Assembly (NCBI GenBank): GCA_018400255.1
Contig: JAGYMO010000049.1
Location: 1 to 9,901 of the forward strand
Reading direction: 5' to 3'
Length of the DNA stretch: 9,901 nucleotides
Source of the DNA: Deltaproteobacteria bacterium
Lineage (GTDB): Bacteria > Desulfobacterota > DSM-4660 > Desulfatiglandales > B25-G16
Made by a program: the position numbers and the translations under genes. The notes beneath the pieces are model-generated. The model was not told the origin of the DNA. It saw nothing but the letters and a program-made list of their open reading frames with translations, and did no database searches. Numbering within the stretch: the stretch's first letter is position 1; the number at the start of each line of letters is the position of its first letter. This document shows, piece after piece, positions 1-6,201 of the stretch.

Positions 1-27
1 CAGAACGCTGAACCCGTGAACGGTTAC
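1..27. repeat. Short degenerate GAAC-rich repeat at the window edge
   Basis: The tetramer GAAC occurs three times at positions 3, 10 and 18, spaced 7 and 8 bases apart, just outside the 3' end of the oxidoreductase gene. Such GAAC-rich strings look like the edge of a dispersed intergenic repeat, but only 27 bases are visible and no second copy occurs in this window. It could equally be chance. Confidence 0.25.
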
Positions 28-34
28 ATATATT

Positions 35-1924
35 TTATATGGCCATGGCACAATCATATGCGCTATGGATGGCATCCATTGCCTTTCCGATTTCTTTGCA
101 ATCCCCTATGAGGAAGACCTCAACCTTGCCTTTTAGCTGGTCTTTCAGGGAGTTATCAGGGACCATGCCCTTTGTGTAAACAATAAAATCGACAGCCTTA
201 ATTAAAATTTCATTAGAACCGGCTGAAAGGTAGACCTTGTTGCCATCAATTTTTGCAATATCTGAATCTGTAAGGATCTTGATATTTAACTCCTGAAGGG
301 CCTTCAATAGAAAAACACGGGACATTGGCTCCATGTCAGGGGCAATTTCCTTCGATTTCTTTACAATTGTAACGTCATTTCCATTTTTGGCAAGGGCCTC
401 GGCAATTTCAGCACCGATAAAACCGCCGCCCACAATAACACCTTTTTTATTCCTGGGCATATTTTCTTCCTGTAGTATTTCTGCCCAGTTCCATTCCTTC
501 AGGCCCTGGATATCCGGTGTTTTTGGATTAGAGCCTGTTGCCAGTATCACGGTGTCATACTTGCCTATAAGTTCGTTTGCGTCAGCTTCTTTGTAAACTA
601 TGGTTAATTTTTCCTTTGCCTCATGTATAAAGTAGTCGTTGATCTTTTTAAGATTTTGTTTTCGTGGCGTCAAATAGGATAGGTTAAACAGGCCGCCAAG
701 CGTGTCTTTCTCATAGAGGGTAACCTTGTGTCCTCTTTTCTGGAGTACAATTGCAGCCTCTATCCCGGCAAGACCACCTCCTACGACGGCTATATTTTTA
801 GGTTTGTCAGTCTTTGACGGCTCGGTTTCATCCTTTCCTACCTCAGGGTTTACAACGCACATAAGGCCCTTTCCACCTTTTACGCCGCCAAGGCAACCTT
901 CAAGGCAGGATGCGCAAGGGCAAACAGGCTCCGTTGTATCTCCAAGAACCTTTCCGGCAAAGTCAGGGTCAGCTATCAATGCCCTTCCAATGGCCACTGC
1001 ATCTGCCGTGCCATTCCGAAGAATTTTTTCAGGCTCTTCCTTCTCATTTATTTGCCCAACAGTAATCACGGGTATCCCAACACGTTTCTTAATGCCAGCG
1101 GCAAAGTCCCAGGTTTTTCCTTTGGGAATGGCCATGTGCTGGAAATACCAGGGGGGCGACTCACATGCAGAGCCGCTGGATATGTGAAGAGCATTTATGC
1201 CTTTTTCCTCAAGGATAGCTGCCAATTTCATCATATTCTCAAGCTTCAGTCCCTTTGGTATCATTTCATCTGCACTAAAGCGGACAAGTATGGGGATATT
1301 TATGGCATTTTGTACCTTTTCAAGTACCTCGATGCCATAGCGGGCTCGATTTTCCCAACTGCCGCCGTAATTGTCGGTACGTTTATTAATATATTCGGAC
1401 AGGAATTGCGCAATAAGATACCCATGACCAAATTGAAGCTCCACAAAATCATAGCCTGCTTGCTCGGCCCTGAGAGCGGCCTTTTCAAAAAGGTCTTGAG
1501 ACTCCTCAATCTGGGATTGATCCATTGTTTCAGGCTCCTTGCCGCCGGCAGGGCAAGCCTGTTTTGATGAAGAAAAAAATTGATTTCCAGGTATATTTGG
1601 ATTTGCCATCCTTCCTGGATGATTCAGATGCGCGATTGCACGTGCCCCATGCTCATGGATGATGTCTGAAAGCCTTTTGAGCCCTGGTATCATGTCGTCA
1701 TTATGAATACCTATTTGGACAGGCAGTTCACGTAAAGAGGGATGAAGGTAAAAGGGCTCCGGGGTAATAGCTCCTAAGTATTTATTTCGCCTGCCAAAGA
1801 ATTGGAGGTGGTGTTCTGTTACCTCCCCTGTTTTTGCTCCATATGCCGTCTTTATAGGAGCCATGATAAATCTATTTTTAAGTACCGTATTTCCAATAGA
1901 TAACTCCGTTGATAGCAAGTCCAT
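35..1924 (-). CDS. Old-yellow-enzyme-type NADH oxidoreductase with Fe-S and FAD/NAD domains (2,4-dienoyl-CoA reductase/BaiCD-BaiH-like)
   Basis: This 629-aa protein has the architecture of FadH, BaiCD/BaiH and trimethylamine dehydrogenase. Residues 1-330 form an FMN TIM barrel with the family signature around 165-188 (HGYLIAQFLS, then KRTDNYGGS). A cysteine cluster follows at C337, C340, C344 and C356, the exact C-x2-C-x3-C-x11-C spacing that binds 4Fe-4S in FadH. Residues 375-629 form a two-dinucleotide disulfide-reductase-like domain, with GGGLAG at 382-387 (FAD) and GGGFIG at 499-504 (NAD(P)H). Electrons probably flow NAD(P)H to FAD to Fe-S to FMN, reducing an activated C=C bond in the cytoplasm; the substrate is unknown. 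The ATG start sits behind a strong GGAGG ribosome site. The gene lies 98 bases downstream of the exporter-like gene on the same strand, so co-transcription is possible. Length is usual for the family (about 640-680 aa). Confidence 0.9.
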   Translation of the reverse strand: MDLLSTELSIGNTVLKNRFIMAPIKTAYGAKTGEVTEHHLQFFGRRNKYLGAITPEPFYLHPSLRELPVQIGIHNDDMIPGLKRLSDIIHEHGARAIAHLNHPGRMANPNIPGNQFFSSSKQACPAGGKEPETMDQSQIEESQDLFEKAALRAEQAGYDFVELQFGHGYLIAQFLSEYINKRTDNYGGSWENRARYGIEVLEKVQNAINIPILVRFSADEMIPKGLKLENMMKLAAILEEKGINALHISSGSACESPPWYFQHMAIPKGKTWDFAAGIKKRVGIPVITVGQINEKEEPEKILRNGTADAVAIGRALIADPDFAGKVLGDTTEPVCPCASCLEGCLGGVKGGKGLMCVVNPEVGKDETEPSKTDKPKNIAVVGGGLAGIEAAIVLQKRGHKVTLYEKDTLGGLFNLSYLTPRKQNLKKINDYFIHEAKEKLTIVYKEADANELIGKYDTVILATGSNPKTPDIQGLKEWNWAEILQEENMPRNKKGVIVGGGFIGAEIAEALAKNGNDVTIVKKSKEIAPDMEPMSRVFLLKALQELNIKILTDSDIAKIDGNKVYLSAGSNEILIKAVDFIVYTKGMVPDNSLKDQLKGKVEVFLIGDCKEIGKAMDAIHSAYDCAMAI

Positions 1925-2022
1925 AGAATTTCCTCCTTTTTGTAAACAATTTTGACTGATAGTGCTTCCCGTAATTAAAAAGCGTTAGTTTCTAATCAAG
2001 AAAGAATGTAGCCAGCCTTAAA

Positions 2023-3048
2023 CTAAAAATAGATTTCAGCGGCATACCAGGCGAACCCTACCAATAGCCCGATAAAAAAATTAATCAGTTTTACGGAAAC
2101 AAAGGCTCTTTTTGATTCAGCAAGCAAGGGAAGCATTCCATGGCCGTCCTGCACAACAGAGCTTGCCAAAAGAATACCAAAGGAAAGTGTGCCTTCAGCA
2201 AAAAGCGTTACAAATATCATATGTGGGCCGGATTCAGGGATAAGGCCTACAATGCAAGCAATAAGCAGGACGGTTAAATAGTTCGACTTGATCCAGGCCT
2301 GGAGATCGAGATATTGAAGTAAAATAGCCATTAATAGTAAGGCACCGAATGTCCATAAAAATACCCTCGGTATATGAACCTTAATTATGTGTTTCCAAAG
2401 ATGTTCTTCAAGAAAGTGCCTGGGTACTGTAGAAGCAATAAAGAGGGCAACAAAGGAGCCTGCTAAAAATGTTACTTTTATCCAGTTCCATGTATGGGGG
2501 CCTAATTGATCAAAAATTAAGGCAAGTATGAATAATACCAGGATAATTATCAACAATCCACGCTGAAGGGTAAGATTTCTTAGTTGATTTAAAATTTCAC
2601 CCTTTGGATAACAAACGCAGTACTCATCATGAAATACTAACCTCTGGTCTAATTTTTGTACAACAATGGTGCCTGGCTTGAAAAAAATATCTGTCAAAAA
2701 CCCTGCACCTAATCCGAGTAGTAATAAAACCAGTGTTAAGAGAACTGTTTTCCCAGGAAACATGGAGAGCATTACAAACGCTTCGTCACCGCTGGTGGCT
2801 ATCATTACCGTTACCAATGCTCCAAAGCTTACTACATTATGTGTATAAAGGGCAACGACGGTAAATGCCCCAAGACAGCCTGGTGTGGCACCTAAAATAG
2901 CCGCCAAAACGTATTGCATCCAACGATACTTTTTTAAAGACTCTTGCCAATCACCTCTTGTTTGAACATTTACGTATTCTATTATAAGCATCATAACGAA
3001 TACGAAACTCGTAATCATTAATGCGTGCTTAGTGGTTTCAACTATCAT
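2023..3048 (-). CDS. Polytopic membrane protein, putative 10-TM heavy-metal exporter (ArsP_2-like)
   Basis: This is a 341-aa, strongly hydrophobic protein with about ten predicted membrane segments. It resembles the family annotated as putative 10-TM heavy-metal or manganese exporter (ArsP_2); I recognise the TSGDEAFVML stretch at residues 85-94. Two halves look related. Residues 53-94 (G-ATP-G, SFG at 74, GDE at 87) align with 268-309 (G-LIPES-G, SFG at 289, DGHG at 301) at identical spacing, as in transporters built by internal duplication. A hydrophilic loop between the halves carries HDEYCVC (140-146), a possible metal site. The only in-frame start near the 5' end is the ATG used here, because a TGA stop lies just upstream; the ribosome site is weak. 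It follows the small-protein genes on the same strand and, more distantly, a Fur-family regulator, which supports a metal-related job. The transported ion is unknown. Confidence 0.72.
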   Translation of the reverse strand: MIVETTKHALMITSFVFVMMLIIEYVNVQTRGDWQESLKKYRWMQYVLAAILGATPGCLGAFTVVALYTHNVVSFGALVTVMIATSGDEAFVMLSMFPGKTVLLTLVLLLLGLGAGFLTDIFFKPGTIVVQKLDQRLVFHDEYCVCYPKGEILNQLRNLTLQRGLLIIILVLFILALIFDQLGPHTWNWIKVTFLAGSFVALFIASTVPRHFLEEHLWKHIIKVHIPRVFLWTFGALLLMAILLQYLDLQAWIKSNYLTVLLIACIVGLIPESGPHMIFVTLFAEGTLSFGILLASSVVQDGHGMLPLLAESKRAFVSVKLINFFIGLLVGFAWYAAEIYF

Positions 3049-3104
3049 AGCAGCTTTTTTTCAGACTCTAAATCTCTGAGCTAACATGGAGCAAGTTATC
3101 GCCG

Positions 3105-3284
3105 TTAGCCTTCCATCTTGAGTTGTTCTAACTCCTTCTTTTTCTCCGCAATTGCACTTTCCAATTCTTCAATTTCCACTATTTGCTGAGGTCGAACAGA
3201 ATGTGCTGGAAGAGAGTCTTCTCGTTCCTTTTTTTCTGCCTCAAGTTCCATTATTTGTTTTCGTATAGCTTCCTCATCCGGCAT
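3105..3284 (-). CDS. Small charged coiled-coil protein, unnamed (59 aa)
   Basis: An open frame of 59 codons starts at ATG behind AAAGG, 8-9 bases upstream, and ends with TAA. The product starts MPDEEAIRKQ and is very rich in Glu and Lys. It has two amphipathic helical stretches (about 5-23 and 34-57) joined by a short linker, SLPAHSVRPQQ. Leucine and isoleucine spacing in the second helix suggests a short coiled coil. There is no cysteine, signal peptide or membrane segment. It lies 16 bases after the 93-aa gene and 56 bases before the exporter-like gene, so it probably belongs to the same transcript. I do not recognise the family. Strand agreement, ribosome site and tight packing support a real gene; the function is unknown. 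Confidence 0.68.
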   Translation of the reverse strand: MPDEEAIRKQIMELEAEKKEREDSLPAHSVRPQQIVEIEELESAIAEKKKELEQLKMEG

Positions 3285-3300
3285 AATTAAACGCCTTTCT

Positions 3301-3582
3301 TCAGTTAAAGGTTGTTTTTTTTGAGGTCCCTATCTTTAGCCAAATTCTATACAATTTTTCGCCGGCTTCCTCAAAGCATTTGTATCCTTTTGAATCAACC
3401 TCTTCCACCATAACCTCTCCCAATTCCTTACTTTGTGCCAGCCAGTTTTTAAAATGTTCTCCACCACCAAAATAAACCTTTGTCCACCGATTTCCTTTAT
3501 CGTCAATTTTTTCTCTTATAAGGTCTTCTTCGGCCATTCTTTCTTGTATAGTCTTTTCACTGCTCTTTTGAGCATTCTTCAT
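3301..3582 (-). CDS. Small soluble protein, unnamed (93 aa)
   Basis: The 93-aa product opens with a charged helix (about 1-27), then DDKGNRWTKVYFGGGEHFKNWL (27-48, described here only by its key GGGEHF turn), then a second half with VEEVDSKGY and a helix ending RIWLKIG. The alternation of beta-prone and helical segments suggests a small folded alpha/beta domain. It has one cysteine (C69). There is no signal peptide or membrane segment. The ATG has an AAGGA ribosome site 7-8 bases upstream. Met16 is an alternative start without a comparable site. It is flanked at 41 and 16 bases by two other small genes on the same strand. I do not recognise a family and assign no function. Confidence 0.75.
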   Translation of the reverse strand: MKNAQKSSEKTIQERMAEEDLIREKIDDKGNRWTKVYFGGGEHFKNWLAQSKELGEVMVEEVDSKGYKCFEEAGEKLYRIWLKIGTSKKTTFN

Positions 3583-3623
3583 GCATCATTCCTTGATTGA
3601 AGCTTCTTACATAGAAGGCCTTG

Positions 3624-3800
3624 CTAAGTCATAACACCAGTTGATTTGTTCATATCCAGTTCATTAGATCTTTTAGACCGAAGCTTTGGCTTTATTACCT
3701 CCTTGAAAAATTTTAATGCATCATCAGCGTCGCTATCCATAAGTATAGCCTCGATCTTCATGACCTCTTCGCTGGAGAATTCAAGTATAGTTGTCGACAT
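3624..3800 (-). CDS. Small acidic/basic protein, unnamed (58 aa)
   Basis: A 58-codon frame starts at ATG (3800) with AGAGGT about 8-10 bases upstream and ends TAG. The product has a predicted helical core, EEVMKIEAILMDSDADDALKF (positions 11-31), with an acidic patch DSDADD at 22-27. A basic stretch KPKLRSKRS (37-45) and a polar tail follow. It has no cysteines, signal or membrane segment. The ribosome site lies directly after the terminator hairpin at 3816-3865, so expression may depend on read-through or on a promoter within the hairpin region. It is the first gene of a run of three small genes leading into the exporter-like gene. Family and function are not recognised. Confidence 0.66.
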   Translation of the reverse strand: MSTTILEFSSEEVMKIEAILMDSDADDALKFFKEVIKPKLRSKRSNELDMNKSTGVMT

Positions 3801-3815
3801 TTTTTCTACTACCTC

Positions 3816-3865
3816 TTAAAAAAGGCTATTCTTGGTACATACGTACCATGAATAGCCTTTTTTAA
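3816..3865 (-). terminator. Strong intrinsic terminator hairpin
   Basis: An inverted repeat of 23 base pairs with one mismatch (T3832/T3849) closes on the 4-base loop ATAC. The arms are 3816-3838 and 3843-3865. The stem contains GGCTATTC/GAATAGCC and ends in an A6/T6 pairing, so a minus-strand transcript would end in a U tract. The symmetric A/T flanks would also allow termination in the other direction. It follows the zinc-ribbon gene by 13 bases and precedes the ribosome site of the 58-aa gene by only a few bases. It could end the fur-trx-zinc-ribbon transcript or act as a partial terminator for the small genes. Confidence 0.88.
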
Positions 3866-3878
3866 ATACATTGTTATA

Positions 3879-4103
3879 CTACCTTGTCATTTGAGCGCCG
3901 CATTTAGGGCACTTTAAATCATAGCAAGGTGTGCCAAGCTGGTGCGTCATTCTATACCCGCATTTAGGGCATACACATTCTCCGCCTGAGCCTAATCCCT
4001 GGCCACCCATTTTTCCGCGGCCTCCACTGCTTCCGCCGCGACCTAATCCGCGACCTGTTCCCGGGCCTGCTCCACTTGGACCTGTTCCATCTCCTCTAGG
4101 CAT
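3879..4103 (-). CDS. Glycine-rich small zinc-ribbon (rubredoxin-like) protein
   Basis: The 74-aa protein has an N-terminal half rich in Gly, Pro and Arg (PRGDGTGPSGAGPGTGRG, 2-19) and a C-terminal metal-binding half. The latter reads C43, C45, C48, H54, C60, C65 and C68 in a CPKCG ... H..G.PC....CPKCG pattern, which should bind zinc or iron through two Cys pairs. The N-terminal PRGDGTGP motif is shared with small proteins found near Fe-Mo-cofactor-like and DUF5320 genes in anaerobes. The start is placed at the ATG at 4103, preceded by GGAGG and GATATCA. A longer frame reaching back to 4169 has no ribosome site and would overlap the upstream mini-ORF. It sits downstream of thioredoxin and just before a terminator. 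Its role is unknown; metal storage, delivery or redox partner are guesses. Confidence 0.78.
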   Translation of the reverse strand: MPRGDGTGPSGAGPGTGRGLGRGGSSGGRGKMGGQGLGSGGECVCPKCGYRMTHQLGTPCYDLKCPKCGAQMTR

Positions 4104-4194
4104 TGATATCGCCTCCTTTCCATGTAATTGCAAAATATAAGCCTGTATAGGTTGTATTTTGCGTTTCAAAGATTTCTTTATCTACTGAAATCAT
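4096..4194 (-). CDS. Possible 32-aa mini-ORF coupled to thioredoxin and zinc-ribbon genes
   Basis: The thioredoxin stop TAA is followed directly by ATG (4194-4192), with GGAGG five bases before this ATG, inside the last thioredoxin codons. The frame runs 32 codons (MISVDKEIFETQ ... WKGGDINA) and stops at TAG, overlapping the zinc-ribbon start by 8 bases. Its last third also holds the GGAGG site for that gene. This layout is typical of translational coupling. The peptide is mildly hydrophobic in the middle (TYTGLYFAITW), with no cysteine or signal. It may be a real microprotein, a coupling leader, or chance. Conservation across relatives would decide. Confidence 0.4.
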   Translation of the reverse strand: MISVDKEIFETQNTTYTGLYFAITWKGGDINA

Positions 4195-4725
4195 TTATGC
4201 CTCCTGGAATTTTGAGAAGGCATTTGCTAATTGTCCATTTGTCTTTTCTATTTCTTCCGCGATTTTGGCTATATCGTTATAGCCTATAGCATTAGGTGCT
4301 TCTTCGGCTTTTTCCGCCCACCTTCGGAATTTTTCTCCATAGGTTTTATTATGGGTTATCCATGAATCCAATAAGACCTTTAAGCGTCCTTTCTCATCGG
4401 ATGGGTATTTATTTAGGATTTCATCAACCTTTGCCTTAATAATATGTTCAGGCACTGCTCCAAGGATTTCCCCAACCTTTTTCCCATCATTAAAAAACAT
4501 CTGCATTGGTATGCTTACGATCTGATATTCCATAGACGTTTGCGGATTCTCATCTACATTAATTTTGCAGAATTTAAAATTTTTATATTGCTCTGAGAGC
4601 TTATCATATATTGGTGAGACCATTCGGCAGGGCCCACACCAGGGTGCCCAAAAATCCACCTCTGTTGGGATATCTGATTCAAGTACTTCCTTTCTAAAAG
4701 TTTCGTCTGTAACCTCTATTACCAT
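4195..4725 (-). CDS. Thioredoxin with C-terminal helical extension
   Basis: Residues 1-105 form a thioredoxin domain. The active site WCGPC is at 29-33 in the classic setting DFWAPWCGPCR, the cis-proline is P73 in VSIP, and NVDENP is at 56-61. It should act as a cytoplasmic dithiol reductant. Two departures from E. coli TrxA are visible: MQMFF follows the cis-proline instead of TLLLF, and there is an extra cysteine at C53. Residues 106-176 form a mainly helical extension (KVLLDSWITHNKTYGEKF ... FSKFQEA) not present in ordinary ~105-aa thioredoxins; it may be a partner-binding or dimerisation region. The start is ATG behind AAAGGA and GGAGG. It lies 89 bases after the Fur-family gene and directly before the mini-ORF. 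A weak promoter-like sequence is present upstream. Confidence 0.93.
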   Translation of the reverse strand: MVIEVTDETFRKEVLESDIPTEVDFWAPWCGPCRMVSPIYDKLSEQYKNFKFCKINVDENPQTSMEYQIVSIPMQMFFNDGKKVGEILGAVPEHIIKAKVDEILNKYPSDEKGRLKVLLDSWITHNKTYGEKFRRWAEKAEEAPNAIGYNDIAKIAEEIEKTNGQLANAFSKFQEA

Positions 4726-4741
4726 TGTCCTTTATTCCTCC

Positions 4742-4769
4742 TTTATATAGTTAATGAATTATTTGCCAA
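4742..4769 (-). promoter_or_regulatory. Candidate promoter for the thioredoxin gene
   Basis: On the minus strand TTGGCA (4769-4764) and TATAAA (4747-4742) are separated by 16 bases, each matching five of six positions of the sigma-70 consensus. The start of transcription would fall almost at the ribosome site, giving an unusually short leader, so this is only a candidate. It would let thioredoxin be expressed separately from the regulator gene. Confidence 0.3.
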
Positions 4770-4814
4770 AAGACCTGATTAATGATTGTAAATACGTTTT
4801 ATACCTAAATTTAT

Positions 4815-5273
4815 TTAACTCATAGAATATCCTCTTACAGTATTGTTATCCGCGTTATTACATTCCTTGCAAAAGCCCTCTAAATAAATTTCAGCCTTTA
4901 AAACATTAAACGAGTAATTTTCTTCTACCTGCTCGATTATCTTCTGAATTAAAGGCGTCTCAAATTCAATTATAGTTCCGCAACATTTACACACTAAATG
5001 CTGGTGAGAATTTGCATGCTTTAACTCGTAATAACAAGAAAGGTTTCCAAACCTCCTTTCCTCGATAATGCCTAACTCCTTAAACAACTTTAGATTCCTA
5101 TATACAGTAGCCAGGCTTATTGATCCATTTTTTTTAACTGCGTTTTTATACAACTCCTTTGCGCTTATATGCCCTTGAGATTTATGTATCAGGCCCATAA
5201 GGAGTTCACGCTGGGCAGTTATGGATACCCCATTGAATTCTTTAAGATATTTGCGAACGTTTCTCATTTTCAT
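4815..5273 (-). CDS. Fur-family metal-dependent transcriptional repressor (Fur/PerR type)
   Basis: The 152-aa protein has a winged-helix DNA-binding domain (about 1-82), with the family recognition helix SLATVYRNLKLF at 53-64, and a C-terminal dimerisation domain. A structural zinc site is given by C95/C98 and C135/C138. The regulatory metal site can be read as H35, E83, H90, H92 and E103, with Glu at the position that is Asp in PerR, so it is closer to Fur. The second Fur site is degenerate (S89, Q91 and F134 at usual His or Asp positions). The start is set at ATG 5273, with GGAG 12 bases upstream; an in-frame TTG at 5306 is possible (GAGG upstream) and would add 11 residues. It heads the minus-strand block and likely controls nearby genes including its own. 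Whether it senses iron, manganese, zinc or peroxide is open. Confidence 0.9.
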   Translation of the reverse strand: MKMRNVRKYLKEFNGVSITAQRELLMGLIHKSQGHISAKELYKNAVKKNGSISLATVYRNLKLFKELGIIEERRFGNLSCYYELKHANSHQHLVCKCCGTIIEFETPLIQKIIEQVEENYSFNVLKAEIYLEGFCKECNNADNNTVRGYSMS

Positions 5274-5560
5274 CTTTAAATTAATCTCCTTATAATGAAT
5301 TGTCAACCGCCTCAGGAAAAAATTTATGCTTTTATTTTTATTACATGTTGCACCTACTATTATAATTTTGGAATGATAGCAACAATCCGCACCTTCCGTT
5401 TACCTTCGCAGGCATTCCCGAGATTACGCCACGCTTTGGCTGATGTCTGAACCTTTATATGCCAATATTATATATTTGTTCTCTTGCAAATGTTAGGGAA
5501 ATGGGGTTATAGATACATTGATACACACCTTATTATATAAAAGGATTGAGGCGAGGAAAG
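5274..5560. other. Divergent intergenic region
   Basis: These 287 bases separate the leftward Fur-family gene from the rightward DUF1684 gene and must hold both promoters. The flanks are very A-T rich. Between about 5384 and 5452 there is a distinctly G-C-richer block (for example CCCGAGATTACGCCACGC) that has no long open frame I can support and may be a relic or dispersed repeat. A-T-rich TATTATATAA lies just before the DUF1684 ribosome site and could be a -10 element; I see no convincing -35. Confidence 0.5.
5357..5385 (-). promoter_or_regulatory. Candidate promoter and imperfect operator upstream of the Fur-family gene
   Basis: On the minus strand a perfect TATAAT (-10, 5364-5359) lies 15 bases after TTGTTG (-35, 5385-5380); the spacing is shorter than ideal. 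Overlapping it is an imperfect inverted repeat, CTATTAT (5357-5363) and ATGATAG (5373-5379), with 6 of 7 arms matching across a 9-base gap. A-T-rich dyads over the -10 box are typical of Fur-family autoregulation, but this does not match the 7-1-7 Fur or PerR box well. Confidence 0.3.
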
Positions 5561-6100
5561 ATGAATACAGAAGATTACAAAAAGCTGATTAAAAGCAATA
5601 GAGCCCTTAAGGATGAGTTTTTTAAAGAAAGCTACCAATCACCTATTCCGCCGGAAGAACGTGCGGATTTTAAAAGCTTACATTGTTTTGAGCCTGATTT
5701 GAATTACAGGTTTGAGTTAGAATTAGAAGAGTTTGGTGAAAAGGAAGGCCTAAAAATCGAGGATACCGGTGGGAATATGAGGGATTTTATCAGATCGGGG
5801 AAATTTACCTTTAAAGTTGATACTACTTCCTGCCATCTATACGCGTACAAATCAGAAGAAGGAGAAGATAGGCTTTTTATTCCCTTTGAAGACGCGACTG
5901 GCGGAAAGGATACCTACTATGGGGCTGGAAGATATTTGGATTTATACGAGGAAGGTAAAACAGGCGCTAAATGGATCTTAGATTTTAATCTGGCCAGTAA
6001 TCAATGGTGTGCTTATAGCGCAAATTACGTATGCCCGTTAATCCCATTTGAAAATATTTTAAAAGTGCCCATTAATGCGGGTGAGAAAAGATACAAATAA
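5561..6100 (+). CDS. DUF1684 family protein
   Basis: The 179-aa protein matches the DUF1684 pattern as I know it. It has an N-terminal KDEFFKESYQSPIPPEER-like segment, GKDTYYGAGRYLDL near the middle, and the C-terminal signature LDFNLASNQWCAYS ... CPLIPFENILKVPINAGEK. Two conserved cysteines sit in the WCAYS and VCPL motifs. There is no signal peptide or membrane segment, so it is probably cytoplasmic. Members are about 150-300 aa, so the length fits a minimal version. The biochemical role of the family is not established to my knowledge. The ATG at 5561 is preferred, with AGGA upstream; an in-frame TTG at 5546 would add five residues and has a poorer site. The next gene, a hydrolase, starts 101 bases downstream and may be co-transcribed. 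Confidence 0.85.
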   Translation: MNTEDYKKLIKSNRALKDEFFKESYQSPIPPEERADFKSLHCFEPDLNYRFELELEEFGEKEGLKIEDTGGNMRDFIRSGKFTFKVDTTSCHLYAYKSEEGEDRLFIPFEDATGGKDTYYGAGRYLDLYEEGKTGAKWILDFNLASNQWCAYSANYVCPLIPFENILKVPINAGEKRYK

Positions 6101-6201
6101 AACAGCCCTGGAGGTTTTGAGATTGGGCGCCACTGGATACGGCTTCGCCAAGGCAAATTTTTATTTAGTCCTATACGGTTAATCGATAAACAGGGGAAAA
6201 A

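Noticed and set aside
726..1567. Long open frames on the plus strand, 153 and 171 codons, opposite the oxidoreductase gene
   Set aside because: They are antisense to a well-supported 629-aa gene with clear motifs, lack recognisable domains and have low-complexity or unusual composition.
4104..4169. Longer N-terminus of the zinc-ribbon protein starting at 4169
   Set aside because: There is no ribosome site, it overlaps the mini-ORF, and the family N-terminus begins at MPRGDGTGP, where a strong GGAGG site is present.
5274..5306. TTG start at 5306 adding 11 residues to the Fur-family protein
   Set aside because: Not excluded, but the ATG at 5273 agrees better with family start positions, and TTGACA at this place may instead be promoter or leader sequence.
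6101..6201. Possible terminator or repeat between DUF1684 and hydrolase genes
   Set aside because: Only tiny stems such as GGCTTCGCC are visible, with no T tract and no second copy in the window.
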